Shown: positions 61,742 to 64,000 of the stretch, piece after piece
Numbering within the stretch: the first letter of the stretch is position 1
Layout of the letters: the number at the start of each line of letters is the position of its first letter
From: Gemella massiliensis
Lineage (GTDB): Bacteria; Bacillota; Bacilli; Staphylococcales; Gemellaceae
Direction: 5' to 3'
Length of the DNA: 64,000 bases
NCBI RefSeq assembly: GCF_900120125.1
Contig: NZ_LT635545.1
Span: 333,894-397,893 of the forward strand
Notes under the pieces: model-generated
Told to the model about the DNA's origin: nothing
Database searches by the model: none
Seen by the model: only the letters and a program-made list of their open reading frames with translations
Position numbers and translations under genes: made by a program

Positions 61742-64000
61742 TTATTTATTATTTTTTTTACGTTTAAATACTAACGCTAATAATGCTAAACCTGCCAAGC
61801 CGTAACCCCCTAATGTTGCTTGACTTTCTAATCCTGTTGATGCTAAATATCCTTTTAATCCACTTCCGTCATTTCTTAATCCTGCATTCTCGTTATTACC
61901 TTGTAGTTGTTTAACTAATTTTTTACCGGGTATTGTTGCTGTACTTCCGTCTGGGAATGTTACTGTTGTTGTTCCGTCTTGTCCTACTTCTACTTTTGTT
62001 GCTGTAGGATTTGCTTTCTTAACTGCTTCTTCGACTTTTGCTTTTTCTTCGTCTGTTAAGTTACTTGGATCTTTTACAGGGGTTACCTCAGGATCTTTTA
62101 CTCCATTTGCGTCCGCTGATTTTATTGTTTTGTCAGGAGTTATTGTTGCTGTTGAACCGTCTGGGAATGTTACTGTTGTTGTTCCATCTTGTCCTACTTC
62201 TACTTTTGTTGCTGTAGGGTTCGCTTTCTTAACTGCTTCTTCGACTTTTACTTTTTCTTCGTCTGTTAAGTTACTTGGATCTTTTACAGGTGTTTTTGCT
62301 TCAGGATCTTTTACTCCGTTTGCGTCCGCTGATTTTATTGTTTTGTCAGGAGTTATTGTTGCTGTTGAACCGTCTGGGAATGTTACTGTTGTTGTTCCAT
62401 CTTGTCCTACTTCTACTTTTGTTGCTGTAGGGTTCGCTTTCTTAACTTCGTCTTTTACTTTTGCTTTTTCTTCGTCTGTTAAGTTACTTGGATCTTTTAC
62501 AGGGGTTACCTCAGGATCTTTTACTCCGTTTGCGTCCGCTGATTTTATTGTTTTGTCAGGAGTTATTGTTGCTGTTGAACCGTCTGGGAATGTTACCGTT
62601 GTTGTTCCATCTTTTCCTACTTCTACTTTTGTCGCTGTAGGGTTCGCTTTCTTAACTGCTTCTTCGACTTTTGCTTTTTCCTCATCTGTTAAGTTGCTTG
62701 GATCTTTTACAGGTGTTTTTGCTTCAGGATCTTTTACTCCATTTGCATCTGCTGACTTAATTGTTTTATCAGGAGTTATTGTTGCTGTTGAACCGTCTGG
62801 GAATGTTACTGTTGTTGTTCCGTCTTGTCCTACTTCTACTTTTGTTGCTGTAGGATTTGCTTTCTTAACTGCTTCTTTTACTTTTGCTTTTTCTTCGTCT
62901 GTTAAGTTACTTGGATCTTTTACAGGGGTTACCTCAGGATCTTTTACTCCATTTGCGTCCGCTGATTTTATTGTTTTGTCAGGAGTTATTGTTGCTGTTG
63001 AACCGTCTGGGAATGTTACTGTTGTTGTTCCATCTTGTCCTACTTCTACTTTTGTTGCTGTAGGGTTCGCTTTCTTAACTTCGTCTTTTACTTTTGCTTT
63101 TTCTTCATCTGTTAAGTTACTTGGATCTTTTACAAGTGTTTTTGCTTCAGGATCTTTTACTCCGTTTGCGTCCGCTGATTTTATTGTTTTGTCAGGAGTT
63201 ATTGTTGCTGTTGAACCGTCTGGGAATGTTACTGTTGTTGTTCCGTCTTGTCCTACTTCTACTTTTGTTGCTGTAGGGTTCGCTTTCTTAACTTCGTCTT
63301 TTACTTTTGCTTTTTCTTCGTCTGTTAAGTTACTTGGATCTTTTACAGGTGTTTTTGTTTCAGGATCTTTTACTCCGTTTGCGTCCGCTGATTTTATTGT
63401 TTTGTCAGGAGTTATTGTTGCTGTTGAACCGTCTGGGAATGTTACTGTTGTTGTTCCATCTTGTCCTACTTCTACTTTTGTTGCTGTAGGGTTCGCTTTC
63501 TTAACTGCTTCTTCGACTTTTACTTTTTCTTCGTCTGTTAAGTTACTTGGATCTTTTACAGGTGTTTTTGCTTCAGGATCTTTTACTCCGTTTGCGTCCG
63601 CTGATTTTATTGTTTTGTCAGGAGTTATTGTTGCTGTTGAACCGTCTGGGAATGTTACTGTTGTTGTTCCATCTTGTCCTACCTCTACTTTTGTTGCTGT
63701 AGGATTTGCTTTCTCAACTTCGTCTTTTACTTTTGCTTTTTCTTCATCTGTTAAGTTACTTGGATCTTTTACAAGTGTTTTTGCTTCAGGATCTTTTACT
63801 CCGTTTGCGTCCGCTGATTTTATTGTTTTGTCAGGAGTTATTGTTGCTGTTGAACCGTCTGGGAATGTTACTGTTGTTGTTCCATCTTGTCCTACTTCTA
63901 CTTTTGTTGCTGTAGGGTTCGCTTTCTTAACTGCTTCTTCGACTTTTACTTTTTCTTCGTCTGTTAAGTTACTTGGATCTTTTACAGGTGTTACCTCAGG
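61742..64000 (-). CDS. Rib/alpha-like repeat surface protein, C-terminal part (partial)
   Basis: The frame stays open on the minus strand from the right edge to the TAA at 61742-61744, at least 752 codons. It consists of nearly ten copies of a 70-71-residue unit that includes DPSNLTDEEKAKV, KKANPTATKVEVGQDGTTTV, TFPDGSTATITPDKTIKSA and DANGVKDPE, typical of Rib/alpha-like stalk repeats. The last unit decays into KIPGKKLVKQLQGNNENAG. The anchor is LASTG, a hydrophobic stretch and FKRKKNNK, an off-consensus sorting signal. The N-terminal binding domain lies outside the window. A long fibrillar adhesin whose length varies by recombination is inferred. Confidence 0.88.
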   Translation of the reverse strand, partial: PEVTPVKDPSNLTDEEKVKVEEAVKKANPTATKVEVGQDGTTTVTFPDGSTATITPDKTIKSADANGVKDPEAKTLVKDPSNLTDEEKAKVKDEVEKANPTATKVEVGQDGTTTVTFPDGSTATITPDKTIKSADANGVKDPEAKTPVKDPSNLTDEEKVKVEEAVKKANPTATKVEVGQDGTTTVTFPDGSTATITPDKTIKSADANGVKDPETKTPVKDPSNLTDEEKAKVKDEVKKANPTATKVEVGQDGTTTVTFPDGSTATITPDKTIKSADANGVKDPEAKTLVKDPSNLTDEEKAKVKDEVKKANPTATKVEVGQDGTTTVTFPDGSTATITPDKTIKSADANGVKDPEVTPVKDPSNLTDEEKAKVKEAVKKANPTATKVEVGQDGTTTVTFPDGSTATITPDKTIKSADANGVKDPEAKTPVKDPSNLTDEEKAKVEEAVKKANPTATKVEVGKDGTTTVTFPDGSTATITPDKTIKSADANGVKDPEVTPVKDPSNLTDEEKAKVKDEVKKANPTATKVEVGQDGTTTVTFPDGSTATITPDKTIKSADANGVKDPEAKTPVKDPSNLTDEEKVKVEEAVKKANPTATKVEVGQDGTTTVTFPDGSTATITPDKTIKSADANGVKDPEVTPVKDPSNLTDEEKAKVEEAVKKANPTATKVEVGQDGTTTVTFPDGSTATIPGKKLVKQLQGNNENAGLRNDGSGLKGYLASTGLESQATLGGYGLAGLALLALVFKRKKNNK
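61925..64000 (-). repeat. Tandem 210/213-base repeats in surface gene
   Basis: About 9.8 near-identical units run to the window edge. They come in two kinds, with linker EVTPVK (210 bases) or EAKTPVK (213 bases), and differ further by KVEEAV versus KVKDEV. The kinds alternate in a pattern that suggests blocks of two units were duplicated. Confidence 0.9.

Noticed and set aside
63094..63915. Three plus-strand leucine-rich frames of 60-69 codons repeating at fixed spacing
   Set aside because: They are antisense shadows of the Rib-repeat units, have no SD, and recur only because the repeat does.
61925..64000. CRISPR array
   Set aside because: Repeats are 210/213 bases, contiguous without spacers and in frame in a surface-protein gene.

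Overview
The window is AT-rich DNA from a low-GC Gram-positive coccus, most likely Gemella or a close relative. I infer this from the Bacilli-type S10-spc-alpha ribosomal operon, a mevalonate pathway spread over separate loci (mvaS-mvaA and a thiolase), a HepS/HepT-type polyprenyl synthase, and several sortase-anchored surface proteins with GbpC, FIVAR-like and Rib/alpha-like modules. The genus is an inference from gene content and was not tested by any search.

Layout. 1-9 kb: the end of an anchored amidase, gdhA, polA, a TPR protein coupled to hepT and hepS-like genes, a small membrane protein and a HAD phosphatase. 9-15 kb: a maltose/glucose-type PTS permease divergent from an RpiR regulator, small hypotheticals, and a Bcr/CflA drug exporter that seems to start with AUA. 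15-25 kb: a GbpC-type LPXTG adhesin, a YabE-like muralytic protein behind tatD, galE, a secreted C39-type protein, and mvaS-mvaA. 25-43 kb: a giant LSKTG surface protein, rnhA, a thiolase, an orphan lipoprotein, a secreted lipase-like protein, ung, proC, a serine recombinase broken by one amber codon, and a C69 dipeptidase. 43-57 kb: an unbroken minus-strand operon rpsJ to rplQ including secY, adk, infA and rpmJ, with a structured leader. 57-64 kb: a triple-rhodanese lipoprotein, two membrane proteins, pgeF with a downstream hypothetical, and the C-terminal end of a Rib-repeat surface protein that runs off the window.

The most notable signal is non-coding. Four minus-strand intergenic elements share one plan: a conserved U-rich tract ending in CAU, a stem-loop whose sequence changes while its pairing is kept (G-U wobbles only on the minus strand), a conserved UUCUCCYUUU anti-Shine-Dalgarno tract, and a second stem-loop. 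Two of them sit behind a hexamer-N5-hexamer-N9-TATAMT promoter like that of streptococcal CiaR-controlled csRNAs. They look like a family of small RNAs that would pair with both the SD and the AUG of genes starting AUGAAAAAA; mvaA in this window has a 12-nt match. Other non-coding signals are a three-hairpin RNA candidate after rplQ, a dispersed composite hairpin repeat, a second two-copy repeat with a coding-like reading, and two genes whose SD is separated from the AUG by a hairpin.

The genes fit a host-associated coccus: adhesins and secreted hydrolases at the surface, sugar import by PTS, isoprenoid supply through mevalonate to polyprenyl chains, and a growth-rate-linked ribosomal operon.
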